Numbered from the stretch's first letter, positions 23,375 through 32,835 are shown. The stretch is 64,000 bases of DNA from Temnothorax longispinosus (GCF_030848805.1 NC_092361.1:7831928-7895927), one strand, 5' to 3'. The notes: generated by a model from the sequence alone, not told the origin. Program-made: numbers and translations.

Positions 23375-23882
23375 TAATATATATACATACACACATACAT
23401 ATTTTATGATCTTTTATTGAATAATAAAAATGTCTTTCCAAACTAGTGCATTTGTAAAAATTACTTTAATAATAAACAGAGATAAAACAAGTATTTTAAT
23501 TCAAATTTGCTTTTATTTTATATATTTAGAAAACATTACTACATATGAACTTTATATAAACAATATTTCACAGAAAAAAAATATGCCGCTGTAACATTAC
23601 TTTCCTTTAGTAACTTAACTGTAGTAACATGTTATTCTTTATACTATCAGTAACACAGTAATATAGTATTAGTTATGCGTAATAATATAATAATCTTAAA
23701 AAATTACCAATAACACATTACAATTTTTTAAAATTTAAATTATACATGTTTTTCATATAAAAAAGTTTGTACTATCACATCATCTCTTACTTCACTAAAT
23801 CACATCTTATTTGTAAAAAAAATATAAACTATATTCTCACTTTATAAAAAAATGTTTATCATTAATAAAAAACATTGGACAT
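23375..23882. other. AT-rich intergenic region between Harbinger genes
   Basis: Shared 3' space of the two convergent genes, with AATAAA motifs on both strands. Nothing else seen. Confidence 0.6.
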
Positions 23883-24422
23883 TTATTGGTTAAATGAATT
23901 AATTAGTTGTAATACAGCTATCAAGCAAGATAATTGGTTCTCGGGCGCCACTGATTTTAAAACTTGCACAATTACACTTGCATTTGGACCAACAACTGGT
24001 TTTTTCTCCTCGACTGTTGCACTATTGCATGCTACTGCTAAATCACTAACAGCTTTTGACGATTTTGTAAGAAGTGCTTCGAGGCGTTCATTACAGGCTT
24101 TTTTATTTTGCGCTTTATCAAGAGGAGGTACCAAATTTCGCTTTTTTGGTGTTTTTGTAGTCTGTGGAATACTTGCAACATTCCCTGTTTCTTTGGTAGG
24201 AACTTCACATAATACATACTCTATAGGAATGTTTTCTGCATTTTTTGTGTTTTCTTTCTTTTCTATATTTTCTGCAAAGAAAAGTATATATTATTATATC
24301 AAAGGATCGATGTACATATGCAAAGCTAACATTAAGAAAAAAAGATAAAATAGTACTATACCAATGCTCTGTGATTCATGATCATTCCACGCAAATATTC
24401 GGAATCGGAACCTTTAGTAGTA

Positions 24423-24698
24423 TTTTGTGACTGAATCACACGGTTTGCGCTAGATGATGAGACAGGCCGGACAGGTGAGTTTATGGCAGATGAGCAGCTA
24501 CTAGAAGTTTCATTACATCTTAAGGTTGATCTCTGCAGAAACGAGAAACTTGAAGTAGTATTTTGTGACTGTATCACACGGTTTGCGCTAGATGATGAGA
24601 GAGGCCGGACAGGTGAGTTTATGGCAGGTGAGCAGCTACTAGAGATTTCATTACATCTTAAGGTTGACCTCTGCAAAAGTGAGGAACTTCTTGCTCTG
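24423..24698 (-). repeat. 138-bp in-frame tandem duplication in MADF-gene exon 3
   Basis: TTTTGTGACTG recurs at 24423 and 24561. The duplicated peptide reads QRSTLRCNE(I/T)SSSCS. The shift of 138 nt equals 46 codons, so the frame is kept. Confidence 0.9.
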
Positions 24699-25221
24699 CA
24701 TATGTAAAGAAATTTATCATAAATCCTATTACGTATCTATTTTTTATATTTAACTTATTAACTTAATATTAACTTATTAATACATTGAACTAAATGTAAA
24801 CAGGTAAAACAAGGAATATAATTCTGGTAAATCATGAAACTTCTCATCTTTATATTTCGCATTGACCAATAACGCATATATATGGTCCAAGCATTCCGTT
24901 CGTTGATTGAAGCCGGAAGTTGCAAGTGTGATAGTTGATTTACCCCTTTATGCTTTCTTACTCTATCGTACTGAAAAAATATGGCCTTCCTAAAACTGTC
25001 AATAAAAAGTAAAAAAGCACTAGGGGTGAATAAACTATCTCACTTGCAACTTTTGTCTTTATTCGCTACAGCAGAAGTACACAAATGTTTGGTCTAAGTA
25101 TGTACGTCATTGGAATTGACTTTGTATACAGCTTCAGTTTATATTTATTGAGTGCAAAATTATAATATAGATGTAATGTAACTTATGCTCTGTATCAACT
25201 AGAGTGTTTACTACACAGATT

Positions 25222-25414
25222 TATGTAGATAGACTGGCCCCTGCTACATATATGGTATAGACATAGCCTTTTTAGATGTTTTCTGGCAGATCTGCCTCTT
25301 TCTGAACGCTAGATGAAAGATAAAGATCTATCAGAAAGCATCTAGAAAGACTACATCTGCATCGTATATGTTGTCACGCTGCTTCTTACGGCAGAGGCCG
25401 GTTTATCTATATAA
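25222..25414. repeat. Imperfect hairpin (MITE-like) in a MADF-gene intron
   Basis: TAGACTGGCCCCTGC at the left matches the complement of GCAGAGGCCGGTTTA at the right, with further pairing inward. It lies in the 24696-25491 intron. Confidence 0.5.
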
Positions 25415-25521
25415 GTCTATAATTTACTACTTAACTACTCATATTATATATTGTTAAAAAAAAAAGAATCTGAATATTTACTTCCTATTTTGAATATGAG
25501 GTCTAAGAAATGACAGAAGGG

Positions 25522-25528
25522 AGTGCCA

Positions 25529-25567
<39 letters not shown>

Positions 25568-25641
25568 ATTTTTCCAAGCCCGTTCCCTTGGCAGTGGTTT
25601 CGCTAGATAGTAGATAGGGACAGTGGGAATCTCGTTAATCC
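25522..25641 (-). rRNA. 28S rRNA fragment (about 120 nt) inserted in a transposon gene
   Basis: On the minus strand it begins GGATTAACGAGATTCCCAC and ends TTGACTCTAGTCTGGCAC, the conserved 28S segment that hosts R-type insertion sites. A few bases differ from the usual sequence (ACCACTGCC, TTGGAAAAATT), so it is diverged. It lies inside MADF exon 2. TCCCT stands at both edges, and disregarding the fragment with one TCCCT lets the MADF frame run on. It is a dead fragment, not a functional rRNA gene. Confidence 0.9.
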
Positions 25642-26049
25642 GCAGGGACATCAAGGGCCATTCTGCTAATGTTCCAGAACCTGATGGTTGGTTTTTCTGC
25701 TGACGACGTTTTTTACAAAACTGACCTCGCAATGATTCCCAGCGTTTTCTCGCTTCACTGGCTAGAATATAAAAATATTGGTACAGATGTACTACAGTTT
25801 TATTTATATGACAATATAAAAATTATAACCTACCTGTACAATTTAAAGTTTCAGCTATTGTTTCCCACTTCATATCTTTTAATTTATTATCCTTAAAATT
25901 CTTATCATTTTTTGCGTACAAACATAGATTTGCTTGCACAATAGAAATTAAAAGTTCGTCGTCAATTTCGACAATTTCAACAAATTGTTCGAGGTCAACG
26001 TCTGACATCGTGGCTGCGTTTGTTATAAACTATAGCTATAGATCATGTT

Positions 26050-26177
26050 GGCGAAGTAAATTAAAATGTCCGCCCAATTCTCTCATTGGTTGAGAGAAAT
26101 TACCTAGGTTTTTGGCGAAGTAAATTAAAATGTCTGCCCAATTCTCTCATTGGTTGAGAGAAATTACCTAGGTTCTA
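26050..26177. repeat. 64-bp tandem duplication
   Basis: GGCGAAGTAAATTAAAATGT starts at 26050 and 26114. It lies in the 5' flank of the MADF gene, near the right Harbinger end, and each unit contains CTCATTGG (inverted CCAAT). Confidence 0.9.
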
Positions 26178-26409
26178 AGCCTCATGTCCTAAAAAGATGG
26201 GAGTTGGCCAACTCGCTTCGGACTTAGAACTTAGGGCTTAGAGCAACGCGGAGAATGCTCAAAGGCCGGAAATACGTCACAGCTTAGAGTATAAAGCATA
26301 AGGCTTAGGGCTTAAAACACCTATTGTAGACGGGCATTCAGGCTTTAAAACAACGTGAAAGCTTAAAAAAAAGTCTAGGGCTTAAAGCACCTATTGTAGA
26401 TGAGCATTA

Positions 26410-26631
26410 ATGATACACGCCATAGAGTCGAGTATCCCGAACGACTTAAAGTTGTGGGGGACTCTCAGAAGTTTGCACTTGAACGTGTTCGCGGATTTTA
26501 CGCGTCAGCAACTGCGCTACCGACTCGTCGAGCTAGGCGCCGGTAAGCACAGCCAAAAATTCGGTGCGGAGCACCGCCACATGTTGGAGCAAGTAAGACA
26601 ATTGTGCCTCAATTTTAATATACGTTATTAG
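26410..26631 (+). pseudogene. Unknown protein, 3' part separated by the Harbinger element
   Basis: 73 codons to a stop: starts MIHAIESS, has RLVELGAGKHSQKFGAEHRH and ends LNFNIRY. It is in the frame that continues the 20984-21596 ORF across the TAA target site. No family recognised. Confidence 0.5.
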
Positions 26632-27148
26632 GTTCGTAAATATCCCCAGATAGCATATGGATGTCCACTGGAAAAAGATGCAACGGATCTCTGTCTGATA
26701 GACGTCTATTCGACGTACATTTTGCTTCACGGACGTTCATATAATATTGCATCGCTTAAAATGTTATAAAATTTTATTTCAGTACTGTTATTTTACCAGC
26801 ATAAAATAACACAAGTCTGCAGCAAACGAGCATCCAAAAGTGAACATGCGCGAGTTATCGTTGCGTGTCAATCATTTCTTATGGAGGACAATCCTGTGAA
26901 ATGATATTTTTCAAGTATTTCAAAAATGTTCGATAATACAAAATGCATACATACACACACATATATATATATATATATATAATAGAGCGTGTCATCTTGA
27001 GGCAACTTTTTTTTTTCATTTCACGAATAGCATATATACTTCCAGGAAGGTGAAATAAGATACCTGTTAAACTTTTAGCCCTTAATATTAATATTAACAG
27101 GTCGCTCATCGCGATTTTTTATTTTTCATTTAGTAAGATAGAAAAAAT
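26632..27148. other. No recognisable feature
   Basis: Unique-looking sequence with a short (AT)n at about 26961-26981. Confidence 0.5.
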
Positions 27149-28045
27149 GGTAATTATGCAGTATAGGGGAGGCACCTCCGATGACCTTGACCTTGACATA
27201 TGTTGTCAAGGTCACCCTCCTGAGTGACCTTCAGAAGGTTTTAGCCGTCGCTCGCTATTCGTTAAAAAGTTATTAACAAAAAAAGTTTGGAAAATATAGC
27301 AGCTATTTTGAGTATTGGAAGGCATAAATAACTAATATATACGTGTGTGTGCCCTGCTTTAAAGAAAATCACAACTTCTATAAAGCAGGACATACACACA
27401 TGTGTGTGTGCCCTGCTTTAAAGAAAATCACAACTTCTATAACTTTATATGCTTTACCAAAACACAACATTTAAACCAGTAAATTGTTGATAAATTGAAG
27501 TCTTTTTGTTAAAGCAGAGAATACTTCATTTTGCGAAAAAGTCGCTGCTTTACCAAAACACAACATTTAAAGCAGTAAATTGTTGATAAATTGAAGTCTT
27601 TTTGTTAAAGCAGAGAATACTTTATTTTGCGAAAAAGTCGCTGCTTTACCAAAACACAACATTTAAAGCAGTAAATCGTTGATCACTAACCTACATAGGT
27701 TAGTTGACGCGCTTTAAAAGTATTTAAGTGTTTAAAGCTCGTCAACTAACCTATATATGCACTTATATATACTATATTTTCCAAACTTTTTTTGTTAATA
27801 ACTTTTTAACGAATAGCGAGCGATGGCTAAAACCTTCTGAAGGTCACTCGGGGTCATGACCTTGACAACATATATCAAGGTCATTAAAATCGGTGAGGTC
27901 GCCAAACTTTTTTTTGTTAATAACTTTTTAATAAAAAACGAGTGACGGCTAAAACCTTCTGAAGGTCACTCAGGAGGGTGACCTTGACAACATATGTCAA
28001 GGTTAAGGTCATCGGAGGTGCCTCCCCTATACTGCATAATTACCG
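27149..28045. mobile_element. MITE with long terminal inverted repeats
   Basis: Ends GGTAATTATGCAGTATAGGG and complement, with arms of about 150 bp. The arms contain repeated TGACCTTGA/TCAAGGTCA. A partial third arm-like copy lies at about 27790-27905. The centre holds a 96-bp tandem repeat. No coding. Confidence 0.85.
27451..27740. repeat. 96-bp tandem repeat inside the MITE
   Basis: GCTTTACCAAAACACAACAT at 27451, 27547 and 27643 (spacing 96). About 2.5 units. Confidence 0.9.
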
Positions 28046-28233
28046 AAAAAATTTTTAAACTATCTAACAAACAGTAATACAGCATTGCGCCACATAGATT
28101 TTCTGTAGTAAATTTACCGCTCTACAAAAAAGATCTCATCATTTTTTCATAAATTCAACCATTCAAAAGATATTCAAAGTTAAAGTTTGATAAATTTTAT
28201 AAAACTTGTTTTTGCTTCTTATGAATGTTGTAT
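28046..28233. other. Repeat-derived spacer
   Basis: Resembles 30990-31110 (TCTACAAAAAAGATCT versus TCTACAAAAAGGTCTT, then similar spacing), so the same repeat family flanks both sides of the 28.2-31.0 kb retroelement fragment. Confidence 0.45.
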
Positions 28234-29851
28234 TGTGACCGGAACAACGATTGATGTGATGAAAATCAAAATATAGCCACTTACTACTTGGGCTAAATTA
28301 TACGGTCGCCACTGTATTTTAAGGCTCAAATACAGAAACCTCTCGCTGTTGCTATGTCCTTTCCTTCCTTCCAGCTCAATGGCCGCCGTCTTCTACGCCG
28401 CGGACGTGTTCAAGGCCGTCAGCCACGCCCTGTTTTTGCGTCGCGTAATATACGGATTCTCGGATAGGAATAATTATCGGGATCGAGATATAATCACTCT
28501 CGTTTTAATATAAACAAATAACAATTTATTATTTCTTCACTTCTACAAACATCTCCCTGAACCGGGCTTAATCGTCCGTTCGCGGGTGTATCTATCTAAG
28601 CATCGACTTACACGAATGGATCGTTATCCCGTATCGCGTATCAAGTCGTTACAAATCACGCTAATTACGCTAGCGGTCAACGGGATAAGCCACGTCGGCT
28701 TCGAATTGTTGCGCGATCACCGTAACGTGTTACCGCTTCGAAGTTTCACGACGAACTGTCCAGGAGGAACGGGTCGAGTTTCCCCACTTTGAGGCAACGC
28801 ATGCGCCGGAGTGCCTGTTTAGGCGCGAAGTCCTTCTATTGGTTAGTCGTACCTACGGGTGTAACACGGTACGACTCCTTCGACACTCTGAGTGTAACCG
28901 GCGCGTAGAGTCGGTTTTTCATGCACTCGATCTCTACACCCTCGGGAGGAACTCTCCTCCTAAAGTGCAACGTCGCGAATGGCTATCGCCGTAACGTGAA
29001 CCGATTCGCGTCGCTGCACCGCGACGATTCGCACAAGCGAATCAAGAGTCACTCGAACGGTATCGAGTGACTCGGAAGAAGTCACACGGACGAATTCTAT
29101 GGAAGCCAGGTAAGTATGAACGGTCATTACGTCCGTCTTAATTATATCTTTTCTTTTACAGGTACCCGGGTTCATCGAAGGAATCGTCCCAACGAAATGA
29201 AATGCATCGGCGATGCTCAAGCTTGCACCTTTTGGTGTAAATACGGTAAGTATATAAAGTAAATATCGCGTCGATTTAATTCTATCGCGCGTACATGAGA
29301 ATAATGATAATCAAACTTAAAATCGACAGGGAATATCAAAATAATAATGCAATCATGCAAATGAAGTTAATTCGGCTCTAAGCCTGATAAAAGTGTAGAG
29401 AGAACACTAAAGTGTAGAAAAGTGTAAGTTAGAATATATGAAAATAACATCAAGTGTAAAAAGTAATAAGTTTTGGCCTGGAATAGCTCCATTTTGGCCG
29501 TTCTTTCTCTGGTTCGCTGTAATTAATAAAGTTATGATAAAATATAAAGGTTTTACCCTAAAGTGTAGTAAAGTGTAACAAAAGTGTAAAGTAAGTGTAG
29601 AGCTCGCGCTGGCTCGTTCCGCAGACCTAAAACTAAATCATTTGTACGGAAAGTGTAGCAAAGTGTAATAAAAGTGTAGAGCTCACGCTGGCTCGTTCCG
29701 CAGACCTATAACTAAGTCGTTTATACGGAAAGTGTAGAAAAGTGTAAAAGGTGTAACACCCTTTTCGTCCGTCTGTATCGTAAATAAGTTTGTCTGGTGT
29801 TTAAGTTCAAAAAGTGTAAGGAAGTGTAACGTCTCGAGTATAGGTACATCA
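28234..29851 (-). mobile_element. LTR block C of a long-LTR gypsy-type element (minus)
   Basis: On the minus strand it starts TGATGTACC just after a purine tract (GAAGGGAAT) and ends CCGGTCACA, a TG...CA structure of about 1.6 kb. AATAAA on the minus strand lies near 28525. The end of the upstream (U3) part holds 16 AAGTGTA motifs (plus-strand reading). The plus, antisense, strand carries splice-like sites: CCAG/GTAAGT at about 29109, TTTTACAG/GTACC at about 29160, GGTAAGT at about 29248. Block D (34480) is a diverged relative. Confidence 0.65.
28379..28513 (+). CDS. Small antisense ORF in LTR block C (MAAV motif)
   Basis: 44 codons. The first 18 (MAAVFYAADVFKAVSHAL) match the ORF at 34625 with three amino-acid changes. 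It begins four bases after TTCCTTCCAG, a good splice acceptor, also present in block D. The later part diverges because the block D frame ends earlier. It is antisense to pol. Function unknown; the conserved reading frame may be fortuitous. Confidence 0.3.
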   Translation: MAAVFYAADVFKAVSHALFLRRVIYGFSDRNNYRDRDIITLVLI

Positions 29852-29900
29852 ATTCCCTTCGGGATCCTCCGGATTGTTTAAAATCACGATGTAAAGTGTA
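29391..29900 (-). promoter_or_regulatory. Cluster of 16 TACACTT motifs in U3
   Basis: AAGTGTA (TACACTT on the sense strand) occurs 16 times in 510 bp, partly within a 79-bp duplication (AGAGCTC(G/A)CGCTGGCTCG at about 29600 and 29679). The related U3 at 56969-57386 has the same motif. A protein- or small-RNA-binding array is plausible inference. Confidence 0.55.
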
Positions 29901-30000
29901 AAAAGGATAAATAACGTGCATACTAAGTTCGGATCAGGAAATTGAGTATCATTGGTACAAATATTATAATGGAAACTATCGCGTACGTTGTAAACTGCAT
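29849..30000 (-). pseudogene. TM47 membrane microprotein homologue, frameshifted
   Basis: Starts MQFTTYAIVSIIIF at 30000, close to the intact ORF at 56828. A one-base loss after about 21 codons shifts the frame; homology (FPDPNLV and a C-terminal PEGN) continues in the next frame to the stop at 29849. The ATG is about 20 nt after the TM42 stop. The end overlaps the purine tract before the LTR. Confidence 0.65.
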
Positions 30001-30021
30001 TGTGTATATTCTTTATCTATT

Positions 30022-30150
30022 CTATGGCGTGTAATAAGGTTCTGAAATTGATTTTTGTGAATAAACCAGTAACAATATGCAAATTAAAGATATGGCAAAA
30101 ACTATGAATATAAACGCTAATACTATTATGCGAAACTTGTCCGAATCCAT
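30022..30150 (-). CDS. TM42: 42-aa single-pass membrane microprotein
   Basis: 42 codons, ATG to TAG. Residues 1-7 MDSDKFR are polar, 8-30 form one hydrophobic helix (IIVLAFIF...CILLL), and the tail ends PYYTP. An equal-length homologue lies at 36182-36310 with 28 of 42 identities. In codons 2-31, 14 codons differ only synonymously against six conservative replacements, so the protein was under selection. It sits between ORF A and TM47. Role unknown; a membrane accessory protein of the retroelement is inference. The same frame extends upstream but the shared ATG fixes this start. Confidence 0.7.
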   Translation of the reverse strand: MDSDKFRIIVLAFIFIVFAISLICILLLVYSQKSISEPYYTP

Positions 30151-30546
30151 CTTGGATCGGTTAATCTTGTTATCGGGTAAGTTTAAGGTGAGTTTGAAAT
30201 GTCTTTCGTGTAAACCGTCCTTATTGTTCACTGTTCTGTGTTTCTGTGTGTACTTATAAAATAAATGTCGTAACGCAAAGGCACTTTGCCCCTTCTCTAT
30301 CCACGTGTGGATATTTAAAAGTAATCTCTTAAATAAAAAGTGTTGCACTTCGCGTGCTCAAACCGCTAATGAGTAAATCTAAAATGTTATAAGTAATAAT
30401 ATATCAAATATATCGAACAACTCGATTAAACAATATGTGCGTTCTACGCTTGAATGTACTTAAAATAAAATAAAATCAAAAATACTGAAATTACAAAACA
30501 CAATATTAAAATTAATAAAAGTAAAGTCTTTCAGACGCGCATGCCT
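30151..30546. other. Spacer between ORF A and TM42
   Basis: A/T-rich, about 400 nt. A similar spacing (about 430 nt) occurs in the 36-kb copy. Nothing recognised. Confidence 0.5.
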
Positions 30547-30954
30547 CTACAAGTCGGTGTAGCTCTGCGAGCACTGCACGTCACCGGTGTCCATGTTCTG
30601 GCTCTCGTCCACGGGTTTGATCTCCGGTTGCACCCTCTGCTCGTCGGTGGAGAAAATCTGCGACCCGGGCGATGCCGTCTCTCGAATAGGCGTTATGCCC
30701 CCGGTCAGTAGCCTCGCTACCTCCTCGTCTGCTATCTGGTCGTAATTCAGTGGCACCGATTGGTCCACCAATACACTGGTCAAACTCGGCTGAGTCTGGT
30801 CCGGCTGTTGTCCGGCTCGTTCGGGTTGCCCCTTCTGCACCCTTTGCTCCCTGCACTCCTTTTCGGCTCGTATGGGTTCCTGGGACATGACGATGGTCTC
30901 GGCGGAAGATTCCCGACTCGCCTGGGGAACGGGCACTTTAGTGTACGGTCCCAT
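30547..30954 (-). CDS. Retroelement accessory ORF A (P/Q/E-rich)
   Basis: 135 codons, ATG start. The N-terminus MGPYTKVPVPQASRES parallels MEPYDKSSVPQKSREP (TTG-initiated) at 55171. A shared internal ADEEVARLL (ADEELSRLL at 55 kb) and the end YTDL confirm homology. It is otherwise low-complexity and acidic, probably disordered, with no signal peptide. It lies upstream of TM42, TM47 and LTR block C on the minus strand. In errantivirus-like elements env would occupy this slot; no env features are seen. Confidence 0.65.
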   Translation of the reverse strand: MGPYTKVPVPQASRESSAETIVMSQEPIRAEKECREQRVQKGQPERAGQQPDQTQPSLTSVLVDQSVPLNYDQIADEEVARLLTGGITPIRETASPGSQIFSTDEQRVQPEIKPVDESQNMDTGDVQCSQSYTDL

Positions 30955-31140
30955 GTATCATATCGACTATCAAAAATTATGAAATAATCAATACATATTT
31001 TTGTAGAAAATTTAACGATCTACAAAAAGGTCTTTTATATTTTTTTTACAAATATAACCATTTAGACGATATTAAGGTTTAAAGTTTAAAGTGTAAACAC
31101 GTGTACACACGTGTGTGTGTGCCCTGTTTTAACGAAAATC

Positions 31141-31234
31141 ATTAAACAGTTAAATCGTGCAGAATAACCAAGCATCTCGATTCAAGCAGTTAGGTCTCAC
31201 GCTGAGAGTTTCTTTAGTTTAATTATGCGTGGGA

Positions 31235-31271
<37 letters not shown>

Positions 31272-31602
31272 GGAGGGTGCAAAGGGGGGCCTTCGGCCCC
31301 CCCTTCCCCGCACCCACCCCGTCGGTAGGCAGCGTGGACCTCGCTTTACAACATAAAGTACATGCTAAGTTGTAAAGCGAAATTATAAAGCACATGCATG
31401 AAGAGGTGCAAGAGGGCTTACATGCGTGAGCGCACGTGAACAGGAAGGCTTTTCTCCCCTGCACCCCCCTCCATGCATGTACTTTATAATTTCGCTTTAC
31501 AACTTAGCATGTACTTTATGTTGTAAAGCGAGGTCCACGCTTTCTATTGACGGGGTAAGTGCGGGGGAGGGGGAGCCGAAGGCTCCCCCCCTTGCACCCT
31601 CC

Positions 31603-31647
<45 letters not shown>

Positions 31648-31735
31648 TCCCACGCATAATTAAACTAATGAAACTCCCAGCGTGAGACCTAACTGCTTGA
31701 ATCGAGATGCTTGGTTATTCTGCACGATTGATTCA
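31141..31735. mobile_element. 595-bp hairpin element with internal (CA)n
   Basis: Arms of about 270 bp are nearly perfect complements: CGTGCAGAATAACCAAGCAT at left, reversed at the right end. Each arm includes a (CA)n/(TG)n run (about 31238-31269 and 31605-31645), a poly-G/C hairpin (GGCCTTCGGCCCCCC) and GCTTTACAAC. Centre near 31437. ORFs here are by-products. Confidence 0.85.
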
Positions 31736-32224
31736 TTTAAAATTGGCGCAGTTTTACATGCGCGTGCGACCACTGAGCATGCGCATGTGGCCGCAGGGCA
31801 CGTTCAGTGTTGCTACATGTCGTCGGTATGACCGGAATCATAACCTGATTCCTGTCAACTTTAACGATTAATATCTCGCGTCGCGGGGCAGAGCGACACT
31901 TTTTTCTGCCAGATTCTTTCGTTTCGTGCAAAAACGCGTCGATTGAGCCTAAGTTCATCAAAATCGGAGGTGAGGGGTGTAAACTGAATAAGTAAATGTT
32001 ATTTAAGTCACATTTCACAAGTTTCAATACGCTTTATATCAAAACCCGCATATGTCACAACTCGCATATGTCAAAACGTCAAAGAAGTTTTGGCTAACCA
32101 AATGTATCACTACTTACCCAGTGCGACTAACCCACAGAAATTTAATATAAACTACCTAGGAATTTTCGTTAGTACCAACGCTATCCCCTCTCTTTTTATG
32201 GAAATTGTTGGGTAACCTTGCAAC
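31736..32224. other. No recognisable feature
   Basis: Mixed-composition sequence, possibly upstream U3 or 3' region of the next LTR block. Confidence 0.4.
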
Positions 32225-32499
32225 CGTTCGCATAGCTGTGGAGCCGAGGACACCCGAGGGGCAGCAGAGACCAAGGGAGCAGCGGACAGCAATATTTTCT
32301 TAGGCTAAATACCGGACAAGCGAGTCCGAAGAGCCCATATGGTTAGCGTTAATCTGAAAATATAGCGACGCGACAAATAGGGGAACCGGGGCCTGACTGA
32401 CCCCGGAAGGCGAGCCGAAGATGAAGAACCGAACGAGACAACGAGCGGGCCTCGGCAGGAGAGCCGAGCGGAGTAAATTGGGACGATCGCGGCGAGAAT

Positions 32500-32835
32500 C
32501 GAGCAAAGAACACGCGAGATAGCGGGGTCAAAATAATGACCCCCGCGAAAGAGGGCACAACGGTAATAGCCGGGGGCCGAACCCCGGAATCCGTCTCAGG
32601 GGTGACCCTGATGCCGACCACCCGACCAGCAACGCGCCAATACCACCGGGCGCGGAGATCGCGGGGTCACAATAATGACCCCCGCGCAGAGGGGTACGGC
32701 GGTCATAGCCGGCGACCAAGCCGCAGAGTCCTTCTCAGGGAGGACCCGAAAGTCAACCGACCGACTCGCGACATGACAGTACTACCGGACGCAAAGATAG
32801 CGAGGTCAAGCAATGACCCCCGGAAGTAGGTAACC
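32500..32835. repeat. 139-bp tandem repeat with GGGGTCA palindromes
   Basis: About 2.3 units. (A/T)GCGGGGTCA-type starts lie at 32522, 32661 and 32800. Units one and two contain GGGGTCA, a 6-nt gap and TGACCCC; the third has GAGGTCA, 5 nt and TGACCCC. Confidence 0.88.

Larger units (their letters stand above)
23883..26008 (-). pseudogene. MADF-BESS DNA-binding protein of Harbinger, interrupted
   Basis: Four minus-strand exons. Exon 1, 25834-26008, starts MSDVDLEQFVE with the MADF beginning ELLISIVQANLCLY. Exon 2, 25492-25761, has RKRWESLRGQFCKKRRQQ. Exon 3 is 24362-24695. Exon 4, 23883-24271, ends in a BESS-like LKSVAPENQLSCLI helix. Splice sites are canonical. In Harbinger elements this partner binds DNA and helps import the transposase. 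Exon 2 is interrupted by a 28S rRNA fragment flanked by TCCCT. Exon 3 carries an in-frame 46-codon duplication. Confidence 0.8.
21597..26407. mobile_element. PIF/Harbinger transposon
   Basis: Terminal inverted repeats TGC(C/T)CATCTACAATAGG, continuing GGTGTTTTAAGCCCTA, at about 21597 and ending about 26407. Target duplication TAA at 21594-21596 and 26408-26410, the 3-bp TWA type of this superfamily. It carries the usual two genes in opposite orientation: a DDE transposase (plus) and a MADF/Myb-like protein (minus). A second right-end copy of the TIR lies at about 26268-26336. Both genes are damaged. Confidence 0.88.

Noticed and set aside
25522..25641. Functional rRNA gene
   Set aside because: Only about 120 nt with diverged bases, embedded in a transposon exon.
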